Source: an uncultured Clostridia bacterium (lineage in GTDB: Bacteria; Bacillota; Clostridia; Christensenellales; UBA1242). From it: a stretch of DNA of 33,001 nucleotides. The stretch lies in assembly GCA_944381145.1 (NCBI GenBank), contig CALWJZ010000012.1, positions 1-33,001 of the forward strand. The letters are read 5' to 3'. A program made the position numbers and the translations under genes. This document shows, one piece after another, positions 6,996-15,072 of the stretch. Numbering within the stretch: the first letter of the stretch is position 1; each line of letters begins with the position of its first letter. The notes beneath the pieces are model-generated. The model saw only the letters and a program-made list of their open reading frames with translations, was not told the origin of the DNA and ran no database searches.

Positions 6996-8252
6996 TCAGC
7001 TTTTAATTCTTTTTATGTCAGCATTTAATTTACAAAAATCTTCTTCAATTGACAAGTAACCCCTATCAATATGATAAATATCTTCAATTGTAGTATAGCC
7101 CTCTGCAACAAGTCCTGCCAAAACAAGTCCTGCACCACCTCTTAAATCAGATGCTACTACTTTTGCTCCGTATAATTTATTAACCCCATTAATTATAGCC
7201 ATTCTGCATTTTACATTAATATCAGCACCCATTCTAGATAACTCAGTACAAATTTTAAATCGACTTTCATATAGGTTTTCTACAATTATACTAGTACCTT
7301 TTGTAATGGTTTGCAAAGCTAAAATTTGATTTTGCAGATCTGTTGGAAAACCAGGATATGGTTGAGTTTCTATTGAGGGAATACTTTTTAAGCGATTCTT
7401 AACAATTATCTCAGTAGTATTCCCTTTTTCATTAATCAAAGCTCCAGATTGTTTCAACTTACCAATCAAAGCTTGATTATATTTTTTTTCACAGCCTATA
7501 AGTCTAATATTTCCACCACACATTGCACAAGCGATTAAATAAGTACCTGCAACAATCCTATCATTGATTGGTGTAAATGTACTAGCTTTAAATGTTTGAA
7601 CGCCTTCGATAGTTATAGTACTACTACCTGCACCAGATACTTTACACCCTATAGAGTTCAAAAAATTTTGCAAATCTTCTATTTCAGGTTCCCTTGCACA
7701 ATTATATATTGTTGTTACCCCTTTTAATCTGACGCTCGCCATCATTATGTTTTCTGTAGCTCCAACACTCGGGAAATCTAAATGAACTTCAGAAGCCTTC
7801 ATATTTCGACCATCACAAATTATGTACCCATGTTTTTCTTCTATTTTAACATTTAAACTTTCAAGCCCTTTAATATGTAAATTTATAGGTCTATTCCCTA
7901 TATTACAGCCTCCAGGATATGCAACTTTTGCTTTTCTAAATCTACTTAGTAAAGGTCCTAGCATAAAAATACTTGAACGTACTTTTTTTGTAAAATCATC
8001 GTTTACAACGAACTTATCAGCATACTTAGAATTTATGTAAAGGGAATCATTGTTAAATTGTAATTTTACACCAAGACTTTCAAGAATTTTTGTCATATAT
8101 AATACATCAGAAAATTTAGCAACTTTATTAATAATAATTTCTTTATCGCTAATTATTGATCCAGCTAATATAGGTAGCAACGAATTTTTGGCAGTTACAA
8201 TTTCTAACTCACCACTTAATTCTCTACCACCATTTATACTTAATGTTTCCAT
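6996..8252 (-). CDS. murA: UDP-GlcNAc enolpyruvyl transferase MurA
   Basis: A 418-residue enzyme for the first committed step of peptidoglycan synthesis: phosphoenolpyruvate plus UDP-GlcNAc gives enolpyruvyl-UDP-GlcNAc. It has the substrate-binding Lys-Asn near the N terminus ('TAKNSLLPIL') and the catalytic cysteine loop 'YPGGCNIGNRP', so it should be fosfomycin-sensitive in principle. 'YPGFPTDLQNQ' and 'DLRGGAGLVLAGLVAEG' are also typical. Length is normal. The ATG has an AGGTGAAA ribosome site. It begins a transcription unit with ftsQ after a ~300-bp gap. Firmicutes often have two MurA paralogues, so a second may exist elsewhere. Confidence 0.96.
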   Translation of the reverse strand: METLSINGGRELSGELEIVTAKNSLLPILAGSIISDKEIIINKVAKFSDVLYMTKILESLGVKLQFNNDSLYINSKYADKFVVNDDFTKKVRSSIFMLGPLLSRFRKAKVAYPGGCNIGNRPINLHIKGLESLNVKIEEKHGYIICDGRNMKASEVHLDFPSVGATENIMMASVRLKGVTTIYNCAREPEIEDLQNFLNSIGCKVSGAGSSTITIEGVQTFKASTFTPINDRIVAGTYLIACAMCGGNIRLIGCEKKYNQALIGKLKQSGALINEKGNTTEIIVKNRLKSIPSIETQPYPGFPTDLQNQILALQTITKGTSIIVENLYESRFKICTELSRMGADINVKCRMAIINGVNKLYGAKVVASDLRGGAGLVLAGLVAEGYTTIEDIYHIDRGYLSIEEDFCKLNADIKRIKS

Positions 8253-8518
8253 TTTTCACCTGTTTTGGTTATTTTTTAATAAGCTTCTGTTTTTGTTTAT
8301 TTGCTCTAATTCATATTATGGAATAAAAACACAAACTGTTACATAATTTTTTTTAGAAATTTGTTGTGATATCAATTAAATTTTAAAGCTTTTACCTAAT
8401 AAATATCAAAACTTTTAAAAATTATTTGGTTTTATCCTCTCTCCTTTTATAGTAATAATAATTATTATATGAAAAACGTTTCGTTTACGTTAAATATTTA
8501 ATTAAAATTAACCTAAAA
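8253..8518. other. Leader region upstream of murA
   Basis: No gene is visible. On the minus strand a possible promoter lies at 8464-8493 (see separate entry). About 20 bp further on is an isolated strong Shine-Dalgarno-like run, AAAGGAGAGAGG (8436-8447), with no ATG, GTG or TTG at a useful distance and no long frame after it. This could be the relic of a gene once located between ftsW and murA. Confidence 0.4.
8464..8493 (-). promoter_or_regulatory. Possible promoter and operator of murA
   Basis: On the minus strand, TTAACG (8488-8493), an 18-base spacer, then TATAAT (8464-8469). The spacer contains an inverted repeat AACGT-N7-ACGTT (8475-8491), a candidate operator. The -35 box has two mismatches to consensus, so this is tentative. 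Confidence 0.4.
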
Positions 8519-8546
8519 AAAATTGATAGCATAGACTATCAATTTT
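8519..8546 (-). terminator. Terminator after the ftsW fragment
   Basis: A perfect 11-bp stem (8519-8529 with 8536-8546) with a 6-base loop, flanked by T-runs in both directions. It seals the orphan-gene region off from murA. Confidence 0.85.
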
Positions 8547-8548
8547 TT

Positions 8549-8779
8549 TTACTTTATACCAATTGGTTTCTGGTTTTTTAATTTATTAAAAAAATATTTT
8601 TTTTGAGAAAATTCCATATCTGACTGCTTAGATATATTGATTAGTATCCCAATTGCTCCCATAAATACACTCAGACTTGTACCTCCCGCTGAGATAAACG
8701 GCATAGGTATACCTGTTGGTGGAATTATCATATTAAACAAAATATTGAATTCATACAAATTAAAATAATTACTGATCAA
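8549..8779 (-). pseudogene. Duplicated 3' end of ftsW (fragment)
   Basis: A 76-codon frame. Residues ~19-48, 'IPPTGIPMPFISAGGTSLSV...GAIGIL', are nearly identical to the end of the intact FtsW, including the last membrane segment and its PxxPxPFIS loop. The first ~18 residues are unlike FtsW, and the last ~28 ('KQSDMEFSQKKYFF...') form a different tail from that of intact FtsW. On its own it lacks nine of the ten membrane helices and cannot be a flippase or polymerase. It shares a 93-bp direct repeat with ftsW, in the same frame. It is best read as the displaced original 3' end of ftsW, or that of a related copy, left behind when the neighbouring gene was inserted. Confidence 0.8.
8634..8726 (-). 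repeat. Direct repeat A, copy within the ftsW fragment
   Basis: This 93-bp block matches 12688-12780 with about 89 identities. Two mismatches lie at the edge (8640, 8641), and the inner 85 bp has two more, both apparently synonymous. Same orientation and reading frame as the copy in intact ftsW. Similarity stops abruptly on both sides. Confidence 0.9.
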
Positions 8780-8791
8780 ATCATATTTATT

Positions 8792-11700
8792 TTATACCAT
8801 ATAAAAATCATCTGCCATTGAACATGTATTCAAAAATATTTGCAACTCATTATTTAATTGATTAAATTTATTAGATTCAATATTTTTCTGCTCTTGCCAC
8901 AACTTATTTCTATAATCAATACTTTTTCTTTTTACTTGCTCTGCATCAAATTCAACTTGTCCGTTTGACCCATTAATACCCAATTTTACTTTTTTTATAA
9001 AAGCATCAATTTCTTCAACTAATTTAGTAGTAATATTCTCTGCTTGCATTTTGCTTGTTCTATCAGTTTTTACTTTTGTATAAAGACTTAGCATTTTTTT
9101 GTAACCTTTTTCTAATCTATCATATTCTTCTTGAGAAATTGATTCTTTAATATCATTAATTTTTGTAGGTAATGAATTAACAAATTGTTCTATATCATCA
9201 AAAGATTTAAAAATCTTTATACTCGGAATGAATTTACCGTCTAATAATATCTTAAAACAAATAATTATTTGTAAACTAAGTTCTTCATATAAAGAATGGA
9301 TATCTTTACTAACTTTTTTATTTTCTTTAGTTGGAATATCTTTGCCTTGAAATTCTTCATTAGATTGTAATTTATCTTTATTAACTTTTTGATTTTCAGT
9401 ATTTTTATAATCCTTTTGATCAATTTTTACACCATATCTCTTCTGATACATATCTTCTAAAACTTTTATATTGTTTTGGTTAAATTTAAGTGTAAAATCA
9501 CTAAATTCACTATTTAACTCTTTTTGTAAAGACATATTTTTATTAAATATAACAAATTCTGATGAATATATAGCATAAGATGACATGTGTTCGAGATAAT
9601 CTTCCAGATAATTTAAATCTTCCTGATTTTCACATTTTGACAAAGCATATCTAATAACTAAACACAATTTATCTTGACATTGAACACTAGGACTTTCTTC
9701 AAAAGATTCAATTTCTTCAAACACTGTATCTAAACTTAATTTTGAATATGTCGAATCATTACTAAGATTATTATTTATTTGTTTAATTGATTTTAATCTT
9801 CCTAATTTATTCGACTCAACTTCTTCGTCACTTGTAGCACCAGCATGTATTTTAGATAAAAATCGCATGCAAACATCACAATATCCAGAACCAATTCCTC
9901 CTAAACTTTTTACACTATTTAAAATCGTTTCTAATTCCAGATAATCCATCTGTGTTTTGCATTTGTCTAACAATAAAGAATATACAGCATCCATATTAAT
10001 AAAGGGCTTTTTTATTGTTCCTTTATTCAATAAATTATTATTAACCTCAACTTGCTTGTCTAAAAATTCCAAAAACTTATCCCACTTTCCTTTATATGCT
10101 CCCATATTAGAAACATAAGGCATTATAGGCAAAATATCTTGATTTTTATTTTTTAACTCTGACGAAGCATAATCTATTGTTTGATTATCATTATTTATAA
10201 TTGATTGACCATATATTGTTGTTGTTTTTTTATCAACTATATCCTTATCTATTGTACTTTTATCTTCATTAAATTCATCAACAACTATATCTGATTTAAC
10301 ACTTATATTAACTGATTGATTGTGTTGATCTTTGTTATCCAAAAACGTCTTTGCCTTGTTTTTGTTTTCCACTGTTGATTTGTCAATAATTCCGTTTGAA
10401 ATATTTAAATCATTATTACGCATTAATTGACTAGAATCATTTGTTTCGTTACTTTTTTGAGATGTATTTTGGGGACTTTGTTGAACATGTGTAAAATCAT
10501 TTTTCATTTGAAACGAATTTGCATCAATATTACTTTTATTAACTCTGCTTGTAGCACAAATATCTCTTATTGCTTTTTTCATAGCATTTAACTGCCATGT
10601 CTCCTTTTCAGGTACACCTGACATAATCTTATTAAACCCATCAGGAGTGTTTTTGTTAGGATTAGACAACAACCCTTCAATTAAGTTTTTAGAATATTTA
10701 TATTTAGTTTCTTCGGCTATCTCTTCAGCAATTTTGAATATTTCTATACCCCCACCACCTTGTCTACTTTTATCTTGCATTTTATTTATCAATAAGCTAA
10801 AAGTCTCTTTTGCTTGCTCATTAAATGCATATTCATATTGCCTAGCATCAATACCTAATTCATTTTTATTTCCAGATAATGACAAACCATATCCAGCACT
10901 CTCAATCCATTTCTCGGCTAAGATTAATTTTTGTATAACACTCATTTGATCTTGTTTACTGCCTAAATTAACTATATTATTTGTTGACCTATCTATGAGA
11001 TGAATATCTCGTCCATCAAGATTTAATTTATATTTCTCAAACAAGTATTTTAATTCATCAATTGAAGCATTTTCATTTCTAGTTTGATTTTCTTTATATT
11101 GGTTAATAGTATTGCCTTCTTGGTAATTAGACCTATCTTTATTATGTCCACCTACTCTATTTTGTTTATTAACATATTGCATTTGTTTTACCCTTGTGAC
11201 ATCAAAAGCAAAATTATTGGTATCAATTCCTGTTTTTTCACTTTCTTTATCAATATTATACGAAAGCAAATCAAAAAACTCTTGATTTTCAAATACTTTA
11301 TTATCATTCAATATTTTCAAGTATGTTGAACTTACATTAATACCAATTAATTTTCCATCATCTCCCAAGCATTGAGGATAATAACTATATTTATTATTTG
11401 ATGAAAAGTAATTTTCTATATCTTTTTGAACAAAATAAAATAATTTATTTCGATTTGATTGATTACTAAAATTAATATTACCCTGAAAATGCTTATTATT
11501 TCCCTTTAAATCTTGATACTTTTTTATAATTTCAGAACATATATTATCAACAATTTTTGTTTCGTATTTTTTATAATTGTTTTTCATAAACGTATAAATT
11601 GAATTTCCGACAGCTGTATTTAAAACATCCTCTCTTTTTGAGTTAAAAGAACTTGAGCCTGTATTTTCAGGCTCAGAACCATATCCTATATAATTATTTA

Positions 11701-12409
11701 CCTTTGATGTAAGCATAGGTGCCTGACCTATTCTAGAAGCAATATCCGGATTTTCTTTTATTACTTCTTCCAATATTTCATTATACTTAAGTAAATTATC
11801 AGTATTTGAGTAAAGCAACCAACTATCTGTTCTATAATCTGAATTGGAATTATTTGGATCACCAAATTTAAAATAATACGGTAATCCTTTTTTGTGACAT
11901 TTTTCTATCACCAAATCAGAAAATTTATAAATATCTTCATGAGCAATATTTAAATACAATCTATGCTCTATATTTTGTCGTCTTTCGCTGGAACTAAAAT
12001 CAAATCTAGTTGAATCCACATGAAAAAAATGACCTTGAAAAGCACCGTTATCGAATTTTGGTAACGACTGCAAAGCATTACGAATTTTAGGATCTCCATT
12101 TCCATTTATAAAATTTTCATAATCTTTTAGGGAATTTATTTTAGGGAATTTAGATGCATACTTAGCAAATCCCGTACTATTTTTTGATAAACTTTCTATC
12201 CATAAATTTATCATTTTTACATAAAAATCATCTCTTTCTTTGGAAAAATCTCTATGATAAGGATTTTTATTTGTATTGGATCTGATTAAATAATTATATA
12301 AATCTCTACCATCTTTTTTTGATTTAAGATAAAATTCTACTATTTTTCTCAAAATTACATTATCTTTTAAAGGATTTTTGCAATTTTTATAAAAATTTTC
12401 TAAAGTCAT
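8792..12409 (-). CDS. Large orphan protein with HopA1-like N-terminal region
   Basis: About 1,205 residues, not a cell-wall gene. Residues ~130-270 follow the pattern of the HopA1 effector family: 'HRLYLNIAHEDIYKF' (149-163), 'YYFKFG', 'YRTDSWLLYSN' (192-202) and 'GSEP..GSSSFNSKR' (244-259). HopA1-like domains occur in Pseudomonas type III effectors and as lyases in class V lanthipeptide synthesis. Residues ~632-752 are Asn/Asp/Lys/Ser-rich and probably disordered. The C-terminal ~450 residues are helical or coiled-coil with a twice-repeated motif (about 806-830 and 912-942). There is no signal peptide or membrane segment. I chose the ATG at 12409, because the GTG at 12463 lies within the promoter. 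It has its own promoter and lies between terminators and ftsW repeats. The domain call is from motif memory only; function is unknown. Confidence 0.7.
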   Translation of the reverse strand: MTLENFYKNCKNPLKDNVILRKIVEFYLKSKKDGRDLYNYLIRSNTNKNPYHRDFSKERDDFYVKMINLWIESLSKNSTGFAKYASKFPKINSLKDYENFINGNGDPKIRNALQSLPKFDNGAFQGHFFHVDSTRFDFSSSERRQNIEHRLYLNIAHEDIYKFSDLVIEKCHKKGLPYYFKFGDPNNSNSDYRTDSWLLYSNTDNLLKYNEILEEVIKENPDIASRIGQAPMLTSKVNNYIGYGSEPENTGSSSFNSKREDVLNTAVGNSIYTFMKNNYKKYETKIVDNICSEIIKKYQDLKGNNKHFQGNINFSNQSNRNKLFYFVQKDIENYFSSNNKYSYYPQCLGDDGKLIGINVSSTYLKILNDNKVFENQEFFDLLSYNIDKESEKTGIDTNNFAFDVTRVKQMQYVNKQNRVGGHNKDRSNYQEGNTINQYKENQTRNENASIDELKYLFEKYKLNLDGRDIHLIDRSTNNIVNLGSKQDQMSVIQKLILAEKWIESAGYGLSLSGNKNELGIDARQYEYAFNEQAKETFSLLINKMQDKSRQGGGGIEIFKIAEEIAEETKYKYSKNLIEGLLSNPNKNTPDGFNKIMSGVPEKETWQLNAMKKAIRDICATSRVNKSNIDANSFQMKNDFTHVQQSPQNTSQKSNETNDSSQLMRNNDLNISNGIIDKSTVENKNKAKTFLDNKDQHNQSVNISVKSDIVVDEFNEDKSTIDKDIVDKKTTTIYGQSIINNDNQTIDYASSELKNKNQDILPIMPYVSNMGAYKGKWDKFLEFLDKQVEVNNNLLNKGTIKKPFINMDAVYSLLLDKCKTQMDYLELETILNSVKSLGGIGSGYCDVCMRFLSKIHAGATSDEEVESNKLGRLKSIKQINNNLSNDSTYSKLSLDTVFEEIESFEESPSVQCQDKLCLVIRYALSKCENQEDLNYLEDYLEHMSSYAIYSSEFVIFNKNMSLQKELNSEFSDFTLKFNQNNIKVLEDMYQKRYGVKIDQKDYKNTENQKVNKDKLQSNEEFQGKDIPTKENKKVSKDIHSLYEELSLQIIICFKILLDGKFIPSIKIFKSFDDIEQFVNSLPTKINDIKESISQEEYDRLEKGYKKMLSLYTKVKTDRTSKMQAENITTKLVEEIDAFIKKVKLGINGSNGQVEFDAEQVKRKSIDYRNKLWQEQKNIESNKFNQLNNELQIFLNTCSMADDFYMV

Positions 12410-12443
12410 ATTACAATATCTCACAATTTTTCCATTACATTTA

Positions 12444-12478
12444 ATTATAATAATATCACACACACTTTTTTATGTCAA
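12444..12478 (-). promoter_or_regulatory. Sigma-A promoter of the orphan gene
   Basis: On the minus strand, TTGACA (12473-12478), a 17-base spacer, then TATTAT (12450-12455), with TATAAT directly after it (12444-12449). Transcription would start near 12443, leaving a ~34-base leader before the ATG at 12409. This rules out the earlier in-frame GTG at 12463 as the start. Confidence 0.85.
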
Positions 12479-12499
12479 TTAATACAATTTAGTAAATAA

Positions 12500-12544
12500 A
12501 AAATCACTTGAAATTTTAAACAAATAAATTTTCAAAGTGATTTT
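12500..12544 (-). terminator. Terminator after intact ftsW
   Basis: A long stem (12500-12517 with 12526-12544, one bulged base) with an A/T loop, followed on the minus strand by a T-rich stretch. It ends the murE-mraY-murD-ftsW unit just upstream of the orphan gene's promoter. Confidence 0.7.
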
Positions 12545-12596
12545 AACTTTTTGCATAAGTAAACACAATATTCATTAAATGATCATAAAAATTATT

Positions 12597-13760
12597 TCAT
12601 AAACTTTTTATATTTTTTTTTAAATGTAGGTTTCTATAAATTTTTCTTGTATTATCTAAATTGTCTTTACTTTCAGACATTTTTACAATATTGCATAGTA
12701 TCCCAATTGCCCCCATAAATACACTTAGACTTGTACCTCCCGCTGAGATAAACGGCATAGGTATACCTGTTGGTGGAATTGAACCTGTTACCACAGCGAT
12801 ATTTATTAGAACTTGCATTGCAATTACTGAAACTATACCACTAGCCATGTATGTTCCTAACCTATCTTTAGCATTTAATGCAATTTTAATTCCAAGTGCT
12901 ATAATTATTACATAGACAGACAAAACCATTACTGCACCAACAAAACCCAATTCTTCACCTATTATTGCAAATATAAAGTCACTTTCACTAAATGGCAAAA
13001 ACAAATATTTTTGTCTACTATTAAACAATCCAACTCCAAATAATCCACCTGCGCCAAGAGAATATAGAGATTGAATTAATTGATATCCTTCTTCTTTTGG
13101 ATTTGCCCATGGATTGATAAAAGCCATCAATCTATCAAACCTATATGGTTCTATAACAATTAGAAGAACAATTAAAGCCAGTCCAGGAATTGCTAAAATT
13201 AGAAAATGTTTCCACGACATTCCACCAATTATTAACATAGAAATCATAACAAGACCAAGACACATTGTTACACTCATATTAGGCTCTAACATTATAAGCA
13301 CACAAAGAATTCCTCCTACTGCAAGTATAGGTAATATTCCTTTAAATGTTTTTGTTTTTTGGTAGTTTTTAGACAAATAACATGCAGAAAATAAAACAAA
13401 TCCAAATTTAGCCACTTCACTACTTTGCAAATTAATACTGCCAAATCCTATCCATCTTCTAGCTCCATTTGCAGATATACCGATTCCTGGTACAAAAACT
13501 AAAACAAGCAACAAAATTGAAATAGCAATAATATAAAATCTTAGTTTGTAATACTTGTGATAATCAAAGTTATATGTAATAAACATAAGTATTACACCTA
13601 ATAAAAAACCAAATATTTGTTTTTTTACAAAATGAAAACTATCACCATATAGCACATCACTTGAATATGAACTTGCACTATAAATCATTAACATACCAAA
13701 AAGGCATAATATTATAACTAAAAATACAAGTAAAAAATTTAATTTTTTAACTTTTTGCAT
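12597..13760 (-). CDS. ftsW: FtsW/SpoVE peptidoglycan polymerase
   Basis: A 387-residue SEDS-family protein with about ten membrane helices. SEDS proteins polymerise lipid II into glycan strands with a partner class B PBP, here probably the ftsI/spoVD product at 17798-19717. Family marks are 'GYQLIQSLYSLGAGGLFGVGL', 'LPFSESDFIFAIIGEELG' and the C-terminal 'PPTGIPMPFISAGGTSL'. The ATG follows AAGGAG and overlaps the murD stop by 14 bp, so translation is coupled. Its last ~60 codons contain the 93-bp repeat and a tail different from that of the downstream fragment. SpoVE and FtsW cannot be told apart by sequence; dcw position favours the division role. Confidence 0.95.
   Translation of the reverse strand: MQKVKKLNFLLVFLVIILCLFGMLMIYSASSYSSDVLYGDSFHFVKKQIFGFLLGVILMFITYNFDYHKYYKLRFYIIAISILLLVLVFVPGIGISANGARRWIGFGSINLQSSEVAKFGFVLFSACYLSKNYQKTKTFKGILPILAVGGILCVLIMLEPNMSVTMCLGLVMISMLIIGGMSWKHFLILAIPGLALIVLLIVIEPYRFDRLMAFINPWANPKEEGYQLIQSLYSLGAGGLFGVGLFNSRQKYLFLPFSESDFIFAIIGEELGFVGAVMVLSVYVIIIALGIKIALNAKDRLGTYMASGIVSVIAMQVLINIAVVTGSIPPTGIPMPFISAGGTSLSVFMGAIGILCNIVKMSESKDNLDNTRKIYRNLHLKKNIKSL
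12688..12780 (-). repeat. Direct repeat A, copy within intact ftsW
   Basis: Partner of 8634-8726, in the same orientation, offset by 4,054 bp. It encodes the last membrane segment and its preceding loop in FtsW. Both copies are in the same codon phase, so a crossover anywhere in the block keeps the ftsW frame open. Confidence 0.9.
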
Positions 13761-15063
13761 TAGTAAGCTCCTTTAAAATGCCTACAAACTTTTCTCCTCT
13801 TTCGGAATAACTATTAAATTCATCAAAACTAGCGCATGCTGGCGATAATAAAACTGTATTGTTTTCTTTTGCTAATTCATAAGCAGTTTTTACAGCTTCA
13901 TAAAAGGTTTTACACATTTTTATATTTTTAAATTTGCATTTCATAGCACTTTTATAAACTTTTTTGCGTGCCCCTCCAAAAGCGATAACAGAATTAATTT
14001 TTTCACCAAATTTCACGAAAATTTCATCAAAATTTAAATTTTTATCTTCACCTCCAAGCAAAAGTATAATATTATCTTTTAATTTACTTAAAGCGTTTAC
14101 TACACTATGTACATTTGTACTTTTACTATCGTCAATATATTTTACCCCTCTTTTTTCCAAAACAAGGTTCATACGATGTGGTGCAATTTGAAAGTTTTTG
14201 ATAGTTGATATTATTTTTTCTTTATCAATTTTCATAATTATTCCAACAAGAATACTTGCTAAAACATCATCAATAAAGTAATTTAAATTATCTATTTCTT
14301 TCAAGTCCATAAATACTTGAGGAGTTCCACTTACATTAATGTATATTTGTTCGTTAACAATATATACACCTTTTACTTTTTTGAATTTAGAAATATAATA
14401 TTTTTTTGCCTTGATACTCATAGTTTTTTCCATAACTATTTTATCATCAGCATTTAATATGACTATAGACTTTTCTGTGCAGTTTTTTAGCAAGCCTAAT
14501 TTACATTTAATATAATTATCAAAAGTCTTGTGTCTATCAATGTGATCTTCAGCAATATTCAACAAAATTGATATATATGGTTTAAAAGAATATGTACTCT
14601 CAAGCTGAAAAGAACTTACTTCACAAACTAAATAATCCAACTTTTGATTATATGCTACACTTAAAGGTTCACCAATATTACCAAAAGCACCACTTGTATA
14701 TGTTGTTGAAACTATTGAATTTATAAGAGATGTAGTTGTTGTTTTTCCATTAGTTCCAGTTATAGCTATGACTGGTGAAGATGTAAACCAATAACCAAAT
14801 TCCAATTCTCCAACAACCTTAATTCCCATTTTTTCAGCCATGACAATTTTTTTGTCATAAATACTAACCCCAGGAGATACAACAATTAAATCAAATTGAC
14901 TTAGAATTTTTCTATTAAGTTTAGAATAGTACCCTCCACCATTTAATTTGTGATTTTTATCATATATCTTATATGATACATTAATTTTTTTTAAAATTTC
15001 TTCAACAGCTTTCCCACTTTTTCCATAACCCATAATTAATATATTCTTATAATCAAAATTCAT
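13747..15063 (-). CDS. murD: UDP-MurNAc-L-Ala:D-Glu ligase MurD
   Basis: A 438-residue ATP-dependent Mur ligase that adds D-glutamate to UDP-MurNAc-L-Ala in the cytoplasm. It has an N-terminal Rossmann-like domain ('ILIMGYGKSGKAVEEIL'), the ATP-binding loop 'ITGTNGKTTTTSLI' near residue 100, 'NIAEDHIDRHKTFDNYIKCK', and the C-terminal domain mark 'DDSKSTNVHSV'. The ending 'LLSPACASFDEFNSYSERGEKF' is highly typical of MurD. An AGAGG ribosome site precedes the ATG; the gene follows mraY by 9 bp and overlaps ftsW. Confidence 0.96.
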   Translation of the reverse strand: MNFDYKNILIMGYGKSGKAVEEILKKINVSYKIYDKNHKLNGGGYYSKLNRKILSQFDLIVVSPGVSIYDKKIVMAEKMGIKVVGELEFGYWFTSSPVIAITGTNGKTTTTSLINSIVSTTYTSGAFGNIGEPLSVAYNQKLDYLVCEVSSFQLESTYSFKPYISILLNIAEDHIDRHKTFDNYIKCKLGLLKNCTEKSIVILNADDKIVMEKTMSIKAKKYYISKFKKVKGVYIVNEQIYINVSGTPQVFMDLKEIDNLNYFIDDVLASILVGIIMKIDKEKIISTIKNFQIAPHRMNLVLEKRGVKYIDDSKSTNVHSVVNALSKLKDNIILLLGGEDKNLNFDEIFVKFGEKINSVIAFGGARKKVYKSAMKCKFKNIKMCKTFYEAVKTAYELAKENNTVLLSPACASFDEFNSYSERGEKFVGILKELTNAKS

Positions 15064-15072
15064 ATAAAACCT

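Noticed and set aside
8549..8779. The ftsW fragment as a small functional membrane protein
   Set aside because: Its only conserved part is the copied end of FtsW; it lacks a good ribosome site and the rest of the SEDS fold.
10647..10949. Plus-strand frames opposite the orphan gene, clpX, ftsZ and others
   Set aside because: They are antisense shadows of well-supported minus-strand genes and have no ribosome sites or recognisable motifs.
12410..12463. GTG at 12463 as the start of the orphan gene
   Set aside because: These codons overlap the -10 region and spacer of a consensus promoter, so they are not in the main transcript. The ATG at 12409 is used.
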